Below, one piece after another: positions 1-8,200 of a stretch of DNA of 11,317 nucleotides (position 1 is the stretch's first letter; each line of letters begins with the position of its first letter). Below the pieces are notes generated by a model. That model was not told the origin of the DNA. It saw only the letters and a program-made list of their open reading frames with translations, and did not search any database. Both the position numbers and the translations under genes were made by a program. The stretch is taken from the NCBI GenBank assembly GCA_000433335.1, contig HF996700.1, positions 1 through 11,317 on the forward strand, read 5' to 3'. Origin of the DNA: Clostridium sp. CAG:1219 (lineage in GTDB: Bacteria > Bacillota > Clostridia > TANB77 > CAG-465).

Positions 1-10
1 AGATAAATAA

Positions 11-50
11 AAGGGTGTAGACTAGCATGTGCTAGTGTACACTCTTTTTT
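11..50 (+). terminator. Rho-independent terminator of an upstream gene
   Basis: A long hairpin pairs 13-19 with 38-44 (one G-T pair) and, after a single G-G mismatch, 21-27 with 30-36 around a tiny loop. It is followed by six T residues at 45-50, and flanking A residues can extend the stem. No gene precedes it within the window, so it probably ends a gene lying to the left and insulates pgsA from read-through. Confidence 0.85.
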
Positions 51-96
51 AATTGTGCATATTGTGTGAAAAAAGTTAATAAAAGTTATTAAATAA

Positions 97-125
97 TTGA
101 CTTGTTTTTTTTATTTTGATATAAT
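97..125 (+). promoter_or_regulatory. Sigma-A-type promoter of pgsA
   Basis: The -35 box TTGACT (97-102) and a perfect -10 box TATAAT (120-125) are separated by the ideal 17 bases. This lies just after the upstream terminator and about 28 bases before the pgsA start. Predicted transcription starts near 132, giving a very short leader that contains only the ribosome site GGAGGG (142-147). No operator or riboswitch is visible. Confidence 0.85.
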
Positions 126-153
126 CACCTTGTAAATTGTTGGAGGGATTAAA

Positions 154-780
154 ATGTTAAAAAAAATGAATTTACCAAATAAAATAACAATGTTAAGAAT
201 CATATTGGTTCCTATATTTATTATATTTATGGCATTGCCAACCAAGTGGATATGGCCTGGTTTTGTAGCATTTAGTGTTTATTTTCTTGCTTCTATTACA
301 GATTTTATTGATGGTACTCTAGCAAGAAAAAAAGGAATTATAACAAAATTTGGAAAAATAATGGATCCACTTGCAGATAAACTTATTGTTTCAGCAGGGT
401 TTATAATGCTTGCAGGTCTTGGTGTTATTCCTGCATGGATTGCATGTATTATAGTATTTAGAGACTTTTTTGTAACAGCACTTAGAACTTTTGGTAATGA
501 TAAGGGAAGTGATGTTGCAGCTGTACTTAGTGGAAAATTAAAAACTGTTTTCCAATTATCAGCAGTAATTTTTGGAATATTTGGAGTTGCATATTCTTCT
601 ATATCGCTTGAACCATTAACTAGTATAGGAGCATTTTTAGGTGCAGTAAATAGTGATATTATATCTACATTTGTAAATATATTTACGTCTATATCAATGG
701 TTGGAGCTGTAATCACAACTTTATGGTCTTTAGTAGATTACTTTATAAAATTTAGAAAAGATATAAACGTTGAAGAATAA
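154..780 (+). CDS. pgsA: CDP-diacylglycerol--glycerol-3-phosphate 3-phosphatidyltransferase
   Basis: Integral membrane enzyme that joins CDP-diacylglycerol and glycerol-3-phosphate to give phosphatidylglycerophosphate, the committed step to phosphatidylglycerol and cardiolipin. The complete CDP-alcohol phosphotransferase signature D-x2-DG-x2-AR-x8-G-x3-D-x3-D is visible with exact spacing: D50, D53, G54, A57, R58, G67, D71 and D75. The aspartates bind the divalent metals and the last acts in catalysis in this family. Several hydrophobic segments follow (about 78-102, 130-148 and 172-198), and the GKLKT stretch near 127-131 is typical of PgsA. At 208 residues it is slightly longer than the usual 180-190, mainly in the loop before the last helix. 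ATG 154 is chosen because GGAGGG sits 6 bases upstream; an in-frame ATG at 166 is less well spaced. The gene appears monocistronic, with its own promoter and a probable terminator. The family is certain, and PgsA is more likely than other CDP-alcohol transferases. Confidence 0.93.
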   Translation: MLKKMNLPNKITMLRIILVPIFIIFMALPTKWIWPGFVAFSVYFLASITDFIDGTLARKKGIITKFGKIMDPLADKLIVSAGFIMLAGLGVIPAWIACIIVFRDFFVTALRTFGNDKGSDVAAVLSGKLKTVFQLSAVIFGIFGVAYSSISLEPLTSIGAFLGAVNSDIISTFVNIFTSISMVGAVITTLWSLVDYFIKFRKDINVEE

Positions 781-802
781 TTGTTTGATTCAAATTTTGA
801 TA

Positions 803-858
803 AAAATCGCCTTGAGGAAACATTTTAAATTATGTGTTCTTTTGGGCGAATATTTTTT
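803..858 (+). terminator. Probable terminator after pgsA
   Basis: TCGCC (807-811) pairs with GGCGA (845-849). The stem continues imperfectly inward, with G-T pairs and a mismatch, to the GAGGAA region, and is followed by a T-rich stretch with six T at 853-858. The imperfect upper stem lowers confidence, but the GC-rich base next to a T-run in an otherwise AT-only gap is persuasive. It would separate pgsA from the downstream operon. Confidence 0.6.
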
Positions 859-888
859 GTATTAAATATATATTTTTTCTAAAAATGC

Positions 889-917
889 TTGGAAAAATTA
901 TGTTAATATAGTACAAT
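889..917 (+). promoter_or_regulatory. Promoter of the Wzz / BY-kinase / PHP-phosphatase operon
   Basis: The -35-like TTGGAA (889-894) and the -10-like TACAAT (912-917) are separated by 17 bases. They lie immediately after the pgsA terminator and 22 bases before the first ATG of the operon. The leader is short and carries the ribosome site GAGGTG (928-933). No extra operator is evident. Confidence 0.65.
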
Positions 918-938
918 ATATATACATGAGGTGTTTTT

Positions 939-1610
939 ATGGATGAAATAAATTTACAGGAATTTCTTTACAATTTAAGAAAGAAGATCCCTGTTTTGAT
1001 AATAGCAACTTTAATAGGTGCTATTTTAGGTGGAGTGAATCTAATTTTTATGACAAAACCAATGTATGAGTCGAGTACAACATTAATACTTGTAAAATCA
1101 AACAGCGAAAGTAATAGTTCTATTACCCAAACAGATATAGTGTTAAATCAGAAACTTATAGGTACATATAGTGAAATAATAAAAAGTAGATCTGTTGCAA
1201 AAGAGGTAATAGATTCACTTGGAATTGATATGAGCGTTGAGGAACTAATTTCTTCTATAACAGTTAGTTCAAAAACTGATACTGAAATTTTAAAAATTAC
1301 AGTAAGAAATCACGATAATAATATTGCACCCAAGATTGCTTCTACACTTGCTAATGTATTTACTAAAAAAGTAAAAGAAATATATGATATTAATAATGTT
1401 GCGATAATAGATGAGGCTGAAGTGCCAACAAAACCTTATAATACCAATAGTTTGAAAACAATAGGAATATTTACATTCGGTGCATTATTAGTTACAGTAT
1501 TATTTATATTTGTAGTTACATATTTTAGTAATACTGTAAAAGATGAAGAAGAACTAGAAAGATTGCTAAATTTAAGAGTACTTGCAATAATACCTAAGAT
1601 AGAAGAGTAG
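939..1610 (+). CDS. Wzz/YveK-family chain-length regulator and BY-kinase activator
   Basis: Polysaccharide co-polymerase of the Firmicute split type (YveK/YwqC/CapA/CpsC-like). Such proteins sit in the membrane, bind the partner tyrosine kinase through their C-terminal cytoplasmic tail, and set the length or export of a surface polysaccharide. A short N-terminal cytoplasmic segment precedes a membrane helix at about 18-38. An extracytoplasmic domain (40-170) with the usual Wzz beginning (MYESSTTLI, 42-50) follows. A proline-containing stretch (P163, P166) leads into the second helix (about 173-196), and the charged tail ends VLAIIPKIEE. At 223 residues it is near the usual size. ATG 939 has GAGGTG 5 bases upstream. 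Its TAG stop overlaps the ribosome site of the kinase gene 13 bases downstream, so the two are surely cotranscribed. Which polymer it controls cannot be told, because no biosynthesis genes are adjacent. Confidence 0.88.
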   Translation: MDEINLQEFLYNLRKKIPVLIIATLIGAILGGVNLIFMTKPMYESSTTLILVKSNSESNSSITQTDIVLNQKLIGTYSEIIKSRSVAKEVIDSLGIDMSVEELISSITVSSKTDTEILKITVRNHDNNIAPKIASTLANVFTKKVKEIYDINNVAIIDEAEVPTKPYNTNSLKTIGIFTFGALLVTVLFIFVVTYFSNTVKDEEELERLLNLRVLAIIPKIEE

Positions 1611-1614
1611 GAGG
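1609..1614 (+). promoter_or_regulatory. Ribosome binding site supporting a GTG start
   Basis: A perfect AGGAGG overlaps the last two bases of the TAG stop of the Wzz gene and lies 9 bases before GTG 1624. It identifies the non-ATG start of the kinase gene and suggests translational coupling between activator and kinase. Confidence 0.85.
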
Positions 1615-1623
1615 AAATTATAC

Positions 1624-2352
1624 GTGAAAAAAGATTTAATAGCTTTTGAATCACCAAAAGCACCTATATCAGAGGCAATAAGGTTACTTAGGACAAATAT
1701 ATCTCACATTATGAATAATACTGGTGCAAAAGTATTCATGGTTACAAGTTCAGCACCAGGAGACGGAAAAAGTTGGCTTACTGCTAATCTTGCAATTTCG
1801 TTTTCTCAGCTTAACCAAAAAGTTTTAATAATAGATACTGATTTTAGAAAAGGAAGACAAAACAAAATTTTTGGAATTAAGAATCAAGAAGGATTTTCAA
1901 ACTATCTAACAGAAATATATGGTATGAGAAAAGGCGGAATTGAACATGAAAATATTTTAAAGAAGATAGTAAAAACTGAGGTGCCTAAACTTTATTTACT
2001 ACCTACAGGAGCAGTTCCACCAAATCCATCAGAACTTTTGGAAGTATGTGATATATTTGGAATTTTAATTACTCTAAGACAATATTTTGATGTTATATTT
2101 GTTGATGTCCCTCCTATTAGTATAGTAGCAGATGGTTTAATACTTGCAAATCAGGTTGACTATACAATACTTGTTGCAGCGGCTGGTAAAACTAAGAAAA
2201 AAATGATTGTAGATGCAAAACGTGCAATTGAAAGTGTTAATGGGAAAATTGCTGGAGTTGTATTAAATCAAGTGCCACAAGATAAGAGAAAGGATTACAA
2301 TACATATTATTCACATTATTCTCAGTCACAAGAAACAAAATTTAAAAAATAG
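1624..2352 (+). CDS. BY-family tyrosine autokinase (CpsD/CapB/YwqD type)
   Basis: Cytoplasmic bacterial tyrosine kinase, the split Firmicute form that needs the Wzz-type partner for activity. Visible elements in order are: the oligomerisation motif E-x2-R-x2-R (E17, R20, R23); Walker A SSAPGDGKSW (42-51, K49, S50); Walker A' VLIIDTDFRK (67-76, D71, D73); Walker B VIFVDVPP (158-165, D161); and a C-terminal tyrosine cluster Y225, Y228, Y229, Y232, the expected autophosphorylation site. The residue after the Walker A serine is Trp51, where many P-loop ATPases of this class have Thr. At 242 residues it has the normal size. The start is GTG, backed by a perfect AGGAGG 9 bases upstream; no ATG fits as well. 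It lies 13 bases after its predicted activator and 20 bases before its predicted phosphatase, so the context agrees with the motifs. MinD/ParA-like ATPases are ruled out by the tyrosine tail and the N-terminal motif. Confidence 0.93.
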   Translation: MKKDLIAFESPKAPISEAIRLLRTNISHIMNNTGAKVFMVTSSAPGDGKSWLTANLAISFSQLNQKVLIIDTDFRKGRQNKIFGIKNQEGFSNYLTEIYGMRKGGIEHENILKKIVKTEVPKLYLLPTGAVPPNPSELLEVCDIFGILITLRQYFDVIFVDVPPISIVADGLILANQVDYTILVAAAGKTKKKMIVDAKRAIESVNGKIAGVVLNQVPQDKRKDYNTYYSHYSQSQETKFKK

Positions 2353-2372
2353 ATAAAAAGTAGGAAATTAAG

Positions 2373-3089
2373 ATGATAGATACACATATACATATACTGC
2401 CTGGAATTGATGATGGATCAAAGAATATTCAAATGTCAATAAATATGGCAAAAAGAGCAAAATCATTAGGATTTGATAAAATAATTGCTACACCACATTA
2501 TATGGATGAGTATAGTAATCCAAGTTATGAAGAAATTGAAGAGAGTATAGATGTTTTAAATAAAACTTTAAAGGCGGAAGGAATAGATGTAAAGATTTTT
2601 TCTGGTAGTGAAATTTATTTTATGGATGACCTTTTAAGTATGTTGGAAAATAAAACCGTGAGGACATACTCAATGTCAAAATACTTTTTAGTAGAGCTTC
2701 CAATTATTGGAAGACCTATTGGTTATATAGATGTAATGCAAGAAGTAATAGAAGCTGGATACATTCCGGTTGTTGCCCATCCAGAACGATACGAATGGAT
2801 TGAAAGAAATTATAAAGATGTTAGCGTTTTAAGAGAAATGGGAGTTAAATTTCAAATCAATTTTGGTAGTATAGTTGGAGTATATGGCAATGGGCCAAAA
2901 AAGAATGTAAAAAGACTAATTAGAGATAACGTGGTAGATCTTATTGGAACTGATTCGCATAATGAGGATAAGATATATAATGTTTTTTTGAAAGCACAAA
3001 AAAAGCTTTTAAGATTATTTGGAAGAGAAAAGTATGAAAGACTAACTTTAATTAATCCACAAAAAATTATAGATGGAGAAGAAATATAA
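2373..3089 (+). CDS. PHP-family tyrosine-protein phosphatase (CpsB/YwqE type)
   Basis: Manganese-dependent phosphotyrosine phosphatase of the PHP fold, which removes phosphate from the tail of the cognate BY-kinase. Expected metal ligands and catalytic residues are visible: the opening MIDTHIHILPGIDDG (H5, H7, D13/D14), TPHY (H42), GSEIY (E80), VELP (E108), AHPERY (H136, R139) and GTDSHN (D194, H196). The length of 238 residues matches CpsB/YwqE (about 240-255). The ATG is preceded by TAGGA, 7 bases upstream. It is the last gene of the three-gene unit and is followed by a terminator, so activator, kinase and phosphatase form a complete switch. The family also contains histidinol phosphatases and polymerase-associated PHP domains, but the length, motif set and adjacent kinase favour the tyrosine phosphatase. 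Confidence 0.92.
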   Translation: MIDTHIHILPGIDDGSKNIQMSINMAKRAKSLGFDKIIATPHYMDEYSNPSYEEIEESIDVLNKTLKAEGIDVKIFSGSEIYFMDDLLSMLENKTVRTYSMSKYFLVELPIIGRPIGYIDVMQEVIEAGYIPVVAHPERYEWIERNYKDVSVLREMGVKFQINFGSIVGVYGNGPKKNVKRLIRDNVVDLIGTDSHNEDKIYNVFLKAQKKLLRLFGREKYERLTLINPQKIIDGEEI

Positions 3090-3102
3090 ATTATCTAATT
3101 TT

Positions 3103-3129
3103 AAAAGGTGAAGAAATTCATCTTTTTTT
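3103..3129 (+). terminator. Terminator of the kinase/phosphatase operon
   Basis: The arm AGGTGAA (3106-3112) pairs with TTCATCT (3117-3123), with one G-T pair, around a GAAA tetraloop. A residues at 3103-3105 can pair with the beginning of the T-run, which extends to 3129. It starts 14 bases after the phosphatase stop codon and closes the operon. Confidence 0.7.
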
Positions 3130-3154
3130 CTGTATATTTCGTGGAATATATTGC

Positions 3155-3183
3155 TTGAAATATTAATATTTTTGTAGTAAAAT
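3155..3183 (+). promoter_or_regulatory. Promoter of the ligA-mfd unit
   Basis: TTGAAA (3155-3160) and TAAAAT (3178-3183) have exactly 17 bases between them, directly downstream of the preceding terminator and 22 bases before the ligA ATG. The leader carries GAGGTG (3195-3200). The whole arrangement closely resembles the promoter and leader at 889-938. Confidence 0.75.
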
Positions 3184-3205
3184 CTTTATATTATGAGGTG
3201 TTAAA

Positions 3206-5215
3206 ATGGTAGAAGAACAAATAAGTTTTTTTGGAGAGGAAAATAATAATGAAGAAATAAAAGAGTTAAAGAAGTTAACAAAGCTTGTTTCACATTATAA
3301 TAAAAAATATTATGAAGAAGATATATCTGAGATAACAGATTTTGAATACGACAAACTCTCTCTAAGGTTAAGGGCACTTGAAGCAAAATATCCAGAATTT
3401 AAAAAAAATTCACCAACGTCTAAAATAGGTGGAAAAAATAAAGAAATTTTTAATAAGGTTTTTCATGAAGTTCAAATGCAAAGTTTGCAAGATGTATTTT
3501 CTTTTGATGCTGTAAGAGAATTTGTAGAAAAGGTACAAAAAGAATACGGAGATGATACAGAATTTGTAGTAGAAACAAAAATAGATGGACTATCAGTATC
3601 ATTAGAGTACGAAAATGGAAAACTTGTTAGAGGTTCTACAAGAGGAGATGGTAATGTTGGAGAAGATGTTACAGAAAACTTAAGGGTTGTAAATGGGATA
3701 CCAGAGGAACTTAAACGTAAAGATACAATAGAGGTAAGAGGAGAAGTTTATTTACCAAGAGAAGAGTTTAATAATATAAATGAAAAGTTAGAAAAAGAAG
3801 GAAAAAAAATATTATCTAACCCAAGAAATGCAGCAGCAGGAACTCTAAGACAGCTAGATAGTACTCTTGTAAAGAGTAGGAATCTTAGTATATTTGTATT
3901 CAATGTGCAAAAAGGAATGGAGTTTACAACACATAGTAAGAGTCTTAGCTATTTAAAAGAAGATGGAATAAAAGTACTTGAGTATACAAAAGTATGTGTT
4001 GGAGTAGATGAAGTATTAAATGCTATTTGTGAAATAGGGGAAAAAAGGGATAGCTTAGCATACGATATAGATGGCGCAGTTGTTAAAGTTAATAACTTAA
4101 AAATAAGAGAAGAGATGGGAAAAACAGTAAAAGTACCAAAGTGGGCTGTAGCATATAAATATCCTCCAGAACAAAAAGAAACAAAGGTGAAAGATATATT
4201 AGTACAAGTAGGTCGTACAGGACAGGTAACACCACTTGCCCTGCTTGATCCTGTAAGGCTTGCAGGATCTATAATATCTAAGGCAACATTGCACAATTTT
4301 GACTACGTGAATTTGCTTGATATTAGAGTTGGAGATACTTGTATTATAGAAAAAGCAGGAGATGTAATTCCAGAAGTAGTAAAGGTAGTAAAGGAAAAAA
4401 GGGATGGTAGCCAGACAAAATATGTAGCTCCAAAATTATGTCCTGTATGTGGAGAAGAACTTGAAAAAAAAGAAGATGAAGTAGCAATAAGATGTGTAAA
4501 TAGTGAGTGCCCTGCCCAGATATATAGAAGTCTAGTACATTTTGCATCACGTGATGCAATGAATATTATGGGAATGGGAGAGGCTATAATAGATACTCTA
4601 ATTGAAAAAAAGCTTATTGGTGATGTAGCAGATTTATATTATTTGAAGTATGAAGATATTTATAACTTAGATGGATTTAAAGAAAAATCTGCTAGAAACT
4701 TAATAGATGCAATTGAACTCTCAAAGAAAAATCCTCTAGGAGATCTTATTTTTGGACTTGGTATAAACCATATAGGAAAAAAAGCTGCTAAGATTTTGGC
4801 TCAAAATTTCAAAAATATATATGAAATCAAGAATTCGAGTGTTGAAGAAATTGCTAGCTTGAAAGATTTTGGAGAAATAATGGCAATATCGGCTGTTAAT
4901 TTCTTTAAAAAGGAAAAGACAAATGAAATTATAGAAAAGCTTGAAAAAGCAGGTGTTAATTTGAATGGTGAAATTAAAGATGCAAAATCAGTAAAATTAA
5001 AGGATAAGAAAATTTGCATAACAGGCAGTTTTGGAAATGTAAAAAGGGAGGATATAGTAAAGCAAATAGAGGAAAATTCTGGTGAGGTTACGTCTTCGGT
5101 GTCTAAAAAAACAGATTACTTAATTGTAGGAGAAGATGCAGGATCAAAACTTACTAAAGCTCAAGAACTTGGAATTACTATAATCTCTTATGATGAATTC
5201 TTACGACTTATATAA
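3206..5215 (+). CDS. ligA: NAD-dependent DNA ligase LigA
   Basis: Seals nicks in DNA during replication and repair, using NAD as the AMP donor. Domains in order are: the Ia NAD-binding region (about 18-75, with the YDKL element at 48-51); the adenylation domain with active-site KIDG (K125, D127, G128) and the STRGDG motif (144-149); the OB-fold (about 320-400); a four-cysteine zinc site (C412, C415, C430, C435); helix-hairpin-helix repeats (about 450-585); and a C-terminal BRCT domain (about 593-669). The length of 669 residues is standard (about 670). ATG 3206 has GAGGTG 5 bases upstream. Compared with the E. coli enzyme, the N-terminus carries an acidic extension of roughly 17 residues containing QISFF (5-9), which resembles a sliding-clamp-binding peptide. 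All catalytic and zinc residues are present, so the enzyme should be active. It has its own promoter and is followed after 36 bases by mfd in the same direction. Confidence 0.97.
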   Translation: MVEEQISFFGEENNNEEIKELKKLTKLVSHYNKKYYEEDISEITDFEYDKLSLRLRALEAKYPEFKKNSPTSKIGGKNKEIFNKVFHEVQMQSLQDVFSFDAVREFVEKVQKEYGDDTEFVVETKIDGLSVSLEYENGKLVRGSTRGDGNVGEDVTENLRVVNGIPEELKRKDTIEVRGEVYLPREEFNNINEKLEKEGKKILSNPRNAAAGTLRQLDSTLVKSRNLSIFVFNVQKGMEFTTHSKSLSYLKEDGIKVLEYTKVCVGVDEVLNAICEIGEKRDSLAYDIDGAVVKVNNLKIREEMGKTVKVPKWAVAYKYPPEQKETKVKDILVQVGRTGQVTPLALLDPVRLAGSIISKATLHNFDYVNLLDIRVGDTCIIEKAGDVIPEVVKVVKEKRDGSQTKYVAPKLCPVCGEELEKKEDEVAIRCVNSECPAQIYRSLVHFASRDAMNIMGMGEAIIDTLIEKKLIGDVADLYYLKYEDIYNLDGFKEKSARNLIDAIELSKKNPLGDLIFGLGINHIGKKAAKILAQNFKNIYEIKNSSVEEIASLKDFGEIMAISAVNFFKKEKTNEIIEKLEKAGVNLNGEIKDAKSVKLKDKKICITGSFGNVKREDIVKQIEENSGEVTSSVSKKTDYLIVGEDAGSKLTKAQELGITIISYDEFLRLI

Positions 5216-5251
5216 AAATTAAGTAATGTGACAAGGTAGGGAAAAATTAAG

Positions 5252-8200
5252 ATGAATTTATTATTAAATAGTTTAAATGGAAATTTGAACTATATTAAAG
5301 CATTAAATACAAAAAAAAATATATTAGTTTCAGGACTAACAGACAGTGCTAAGGCATTCTTTGCCTTAGCTACTTGTGTTTCTTCAAATGAGTCAGGTCT
5401 TATAGTTACAAAATCAATTCAGAGTGCAAAAAAAATGGCGTATGACTTGGAGTTTTTCTCATCTGAACACGAAGTATGTTTCTTGCCAAATGTGCCAATT
5501 AATTATTATGAAGTTTCTACTCAATCTCATGAGATAGAAAATGAGAGAATAGGAATTTTTAGAAAGATTAAGGATGGTAAGAGAGTAATTGTTGTAACTA
5601 CAGTCGATGCTATAGTTGAAAGTGTTTTAGAAGAAAGCCTAAACATAGACTCAAATACGAAAATTAAAGTTGGAACAAATACTAGTATAGAAGAACTTAC
5701 AGAACTTTTTTTAAAACTTGGATATGTAAGATATGATAAAGTAGAAGGAAAAGGTACATTTAGTATAAGAGGAGATATAGTGGATATATTTCCAGTAAAC
5801 ATGGAGATGCCTTGTAGAATTGAACTTGATTTTGAAACGGTTGACAATATTAGAACTTTTGATGTACTAACACAAAGGAGTGTTGATACATTAAGAGAAA
5901 TATCAATTTGTCAAACTGATGAAAATGTAATTTCAAAACAGAAAATACAAGATGTTATTTCAAAATTAAACAAAGATTTGCAAAACGTTTCTCAAAAATT
6001 AAAAGAAAGTATATTAGAAGATATTGAAAAATTTGAGAGAGACGATTATAAAAATATAATAAATAAATACTTCTATTTGTTTCAGAAAAATGACTATACA
6101 TTACTTGACTTCTTCATTAATATGAAATTTAACATATTTTTTGATGAATATGATAGACTTTTGGAAAAATCTCAAAACCTTGTATATGAAAATATAGAAA
6201 TAATAAATCATTTAAAAAATAGTGAATATATAATAGAAGAATATGTAAATAAATATATACCACTTGAAAAAATCTATGATAAAAACTTTAGAGAAAATAA
6301 ATGTTTTGTGTTACAAAAACTGGATAGCACTCTAATAAATAACATAGAAAAGGTTTGTATAAATACCAAAGAGGCTTTATTTTTTAGAGAATCTTTTAAT
6401 ACACTAGAAGATGATATTTTAAAAAAGAAAAATGAAGTTATTATAATATCTTTGTTAACAGAAGTTAGAAAAAATCAAGTCGCTGGATTTTTAGATAGTA
6501 AAAATATAGCTTATAAAAAAATAGATAACCTAGAAGAAATAAAGACAGCAGATACTAATATATATATCATGAGAGGATTTTTATCAGCAGGTTTTGAATC
6601 AAGTGAATTAGAATTTTGTTTAATTGCTGAGGCGTCTTTTAATTTTTCTATGAAATCAAGGAAAAGAAATAAAAAAGAGGCTAAAGGGTCTGATATATTA
6701 TCATATGAAGATTTAAATGTAGGAGATTTAGTGGTTCATGAAAATCATGGTATAGGTAAATATCTTGGAATAGAAAGTGTAAATGTTCAAGGTGTAATAA
6801 AAGATTACATTAAACTTCAATATGCTGGAAGTTCAACTTTATATGTTCCTGTAACACAACTTGATCTTGTTAAGAAATATGATACAGAAGATGCAGAAAA
6901 AGTAAAGCTTAATACCTTAAATGGAAAAACTTGGGAGAAAACTAAGTCAAAGGTAAAAGGTTATGTAAAAGAAGTAGCAAAAGACTTAATAAAACTTTAT
7001 GCAGTAAGAGAAAGAAAAAATGGATTTTCATTTGCTAAAGATACACCATGGCAAAAAGAATTTGAAGATTCATTTGAATATGAGTTAACAGATGATCAAA
7101 AAAGAGCTATATCTGAAATAAAAGAAGATATGGAATCATCTCAAATAATGGATAGATTACTCTGTGGGGATGTTGGATATGGTAAAACAGAAGTTGCCCT
7201 AAGAGTAAGTTTTAAGGCTGTTATGTCTGGAAAACAGGTAGCATATTTAGTTCCAACTACAGTTCTTTGCTTACAACAATATAAAACTTTTAAAGATAGA
7301 ATGGAAAAGTTTGGGGTAAAAGTCGAAATGCTTTGCAGATTTAAAACTAAAGCAGAACAGACTAAAATACTTGAAGAGCTAAAACAAGGAAAGATAGATG
7401 TTATAATTGGCACACATAGATTGCTATCTAAGGATGTTATTTATAAAAATTTAGGATTTTTAGTAATAGATGAGGAACATAGATTTGGAGTTGCGGCAAA
7501 AGAAGAAATAAAGAAGTTAAAAGAAAATATCGATGTGCTTTCTATGACAGCGACACCAATACCAAGAACTCTTAATATGTCACTAATAGGTGTAAGAAAA
7601 ATGAGTAATTTAACATCACCACCAATAGATAGACTACCTGTTCACACATATGTATTAGAATATGACGAACTTGTAATTGCTGAGGCTATAAAAAAAGAGT
7701 TATTAAGAGATGGTCAAGTATATTATTTAAGTAATAGAGTAGAGAACATAGAAGAAGTGGCCAAAAAGGTTAAAACTCTAGCAGGAAAAGAGGCAAGGGT
7801 GGCTGTAGCACACGGAAGAATGCAACCCTCTCAAGTTGAAGATATTATGCTTGATTTTATTAATCATGACATAGATATACTTGTGTGTACTACAATTTTA
7901 GAGTCAGGAATAGATATACCCAATGCAAATTTAATAATAGTTGAAAATGCAGATAGACTAGGACTTGCACAACTGTACCAAATCAGAGGAAGAGTAGGAA
8001 GATCAAATAGACTTGCATATGCGTATATAACTTATGAGAAAGACAAACAAATATCAGAAATATCTGAAAAGAGACTAAAGGCTATAAAGGATTTTACAGA
8101 GTTCGGAAGCGGATATAAAATAGCCCTAAGAGATTTAGAGCTTAGGGGAGCAGGAAGCTTACTTGGAAATTTACAACATGGACATATGGTGAGTGTAGGA

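Noticed and set aside
5188..5216. Possible promoter for mfd (TATAAA at 5211 with TTATGA at 5188)
   Set aside because: The -35 box matches consensus at only about half its positions, and such A/T patterns are expected by chance here. Read-through from ligA is simpler.
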